The translations under genes were made by a program, and so were the position numbers. DNA of 15,139 nucleotides. Origin: an uncultured Eubacteriales bacterium (GTDB lineage: Bacteria > Bacillota > Clostridia > Oscillospirales > Acutalibacteraceae). The notes beneath the pieces are model-generated. The model ran no database searches and was not told where the DNA came from. It was given only the letters and a program-made list of their open reading frames with translations. The stretch spans positions 1 to 15,139 of the forward strand of contig ONPE01000081.1 of the NCBI GenBank assembly GCA_900319615.1, given 5' to 3'. Positions 14,256 through 15,139 of the stretch are shown piece after piece (position 1 is the stretch's first letter; every line of letters starts with the position of its first letter).

Positions 14256-14288
14256 ATCGTCGCGCTATGGCTTTTGCTACGCGACGAT
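14256..14288. other. Hairpin in the ispA-dxs gap
   Basis: ATCGTCGCG (14256-14264) and CGCGACGAT (14280-14288) are exact reverse complements around a 15-base loop. No T run follows, and the dxs ribosome site begins shortly after. This is probably an mRNA stem (processing, stability or partial attenuation) and not a terminator. Confidence 0.6.
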
Positions 14289-14306
14289 CTCAACCGAAGG
14301 TTTATT

Positions 14307-15139
14307 ATGTCATACGAGATTTTAGAAAAAATCAAATCCCCCGGCGACGTCAAAGCGCTCGATGAAGAGCAGCTCGGAGAGCTCTGCGAAGAGATACGCG
14401 GTAAGCTGATCGACATCGTCTCGGTCAACGGCGGTCATCTGTCGTCGAACCTCGGCGTGGTCGAGCTCACCGTGGCGCTCCACCGTGTTTTCGACTGCCC
14501 CTCGGACAGCATCGTCTTCGACGTCGGTCATCAGAGCTACACCCACAAGATGCTCACCGGGCGCTACGACAGGATAGATACCATCCGGCGCGAGGGCGGT
14601 CTATCGGGCTTCCCCAAGCGTAGTGAGAGCGATTGCGACGCCTTCAACGCCGGTCACGCCTCTACCTCGATTTCGGCGGCGCTGGGTATAGCTGAGGCTA
14701 AACAGCTAAAGGGCGATCAGTCGTATACCATCGCCGTCATCGGCGACGGCTCGCTCACCGGCGGCATGGCTTACGAGGGCCTCAACAACGCCGGCAGACA
14801 TCAAAAGAACTTTATCGTTATACTCAACGACAACCGTATGTCCATCAGCCGCAACGTCGGCGCTATGGCGAGGTATCTGGGCTCTATCCGTATGCAGCCG
14901 TGGTATCTGCGGCTGAAGAGCAGCACCGAGAGGGTACTGATGAAGATACCGCTTTTGGGCAGACCGATGACCTCGGTGATAAAGCGCTCGAAGACCAAGG
15001 TGAAGCACGTTATCTATCGCCGCACCCTCTTCGATAAGCTGGGGCTGTCGTATTACGGCCCCGTCGACGGCCATAACATGGAGGAGCTCACCAACGCCCT
15101 CAACGCCGTCAAAAGCTCCAAGAACTCCGCCTTTCTCCA
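14307..15139 (+). CDS. dxs: 1-deoxy-D-xylulose-5-phosphate synthase, N-terminal part (runs off the window)
   Basis: DXS joins pyruvate and glyceraldehyde 3-phosphate with thiamine diphosphate, the entry step of the MEP isoprenoid pathway that feeds IspA. The window holds the first 277 codons of about 620, with no stop. Motifs are GGHLSSNLGVVELTVALH (42-59), GHQSYTHKMLTGR (74-86), GGLSGFPKR (97-105), GHASTSISAALG (116-127), the thiamine diphosphate motif from GDGSLTGGM (146-154) to NDN (174-176), and YYGPVDGH (249-256). All are in order and intact. The ATG at 14307 has GAAGG upstream. It is the last visible gene of the hprK-to-dxs group, after a 77-base gap containing a hairpin. The catalytic pyrimidine-domain half is outside the window. 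Confidence 0.96.
   Translation, partial: MSYEILEKIKSPGDVKALDEEQLGELCEEIRGKLIDIVSVNGGHLSSNLGVVELTVALHRVFDCPSDSIVFDVGHQSYTHKMLTGRYDRIDTIRREGGLSGFPKRSESDCDAFNAGHASTSISAALGIAEAKQLKGDQSYTIAVIGDGSLTGGMAYEGLNNAGRHQKNFIVILNDNRMSISRNVGAMARYLGSIRMQPWYLRLKSSTERVLMKIPLLGRPMTSVIKRSKTKVKHVIYRRTLFDKLGLSYYGPVDGHNMEELTNALNAVKSSKNSAFL

Overview
The window looks like a chromosomal segment of an anaerobic, moderately high-GC Firmicute of the Oscillospirales/Ruminococcaceae type (Ruminococcus-like). The reasons are a Na+-pump decarboxylase beta subunit, split SecD and SecF, a DUF421-DUF4363 pair, a bifunctional HPr kinase, and a murB-rapZ-whiA cluster that runs into xseB-ispA-dxs. This assignment rests on gene content and protein style only, since no rRNA is present. 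Almost all genes are housekeeping genes on the + strand.

Layout. (1) 2-1422: the tail of a probable OadG-like subunit and a complete decarboxylase beta subunit, closed by a strong terminator. (2) 1485-3037: a two-gene CpsC/CpsD unit (polysaccharide co-polymerase and tyrosine autokinase), also closed by a terminator, with no glycosyltransferase or polymerase gene beside it. (3) 3038-3593: a 600-base gene-free stretch holding a nested palindromic repeat and a good sigma-A-type promoter. (4) 3603-4925: an aspartate-aminotransferase-like enzyme with its own terminator. (5) 5061-7473: a near-consensus promoter driving secD-secF, with a 4-base start/stop overlap. (6) 7474-7806: a repeat element bracketed by two copies of one hairpin. 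(7) 8702-7807 on the minus strand: a DUF421 membrane protein gene and a DUF4363 gene. (8) 8857-15139: a probable long operon hprK, murB, rapZ, whiA, xseB, ispA, dxs. It links carbon-catabolite sensing, peptidoglycan precursor synthesis, a small-molecule/RNA regulatory ATPase, exonuclease VII and isoprenoid synthesis (FPP for undecaprenyl lipid carriers, DXP entry enzyme). dxs runs off the right edge.

The most unusual items are non-coding or small-scale. Two copies of one structured heptad-array repeat sit in opposite orientation on either side of murB-rapZ. rapZ carries a perfect 42-base in-frame tandem duplication. The yvcK gene often found between rapZ and whiA is absent and its place is taken by a repeat. 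The hprK leader has mutually exclusive hairpin arms and a 37-codon ORF that overlaps the hprK start. I did not find a convincing new multi-gene system, and no mobile-element transposase, CRISPR array, tRNA or rRNA is visible.
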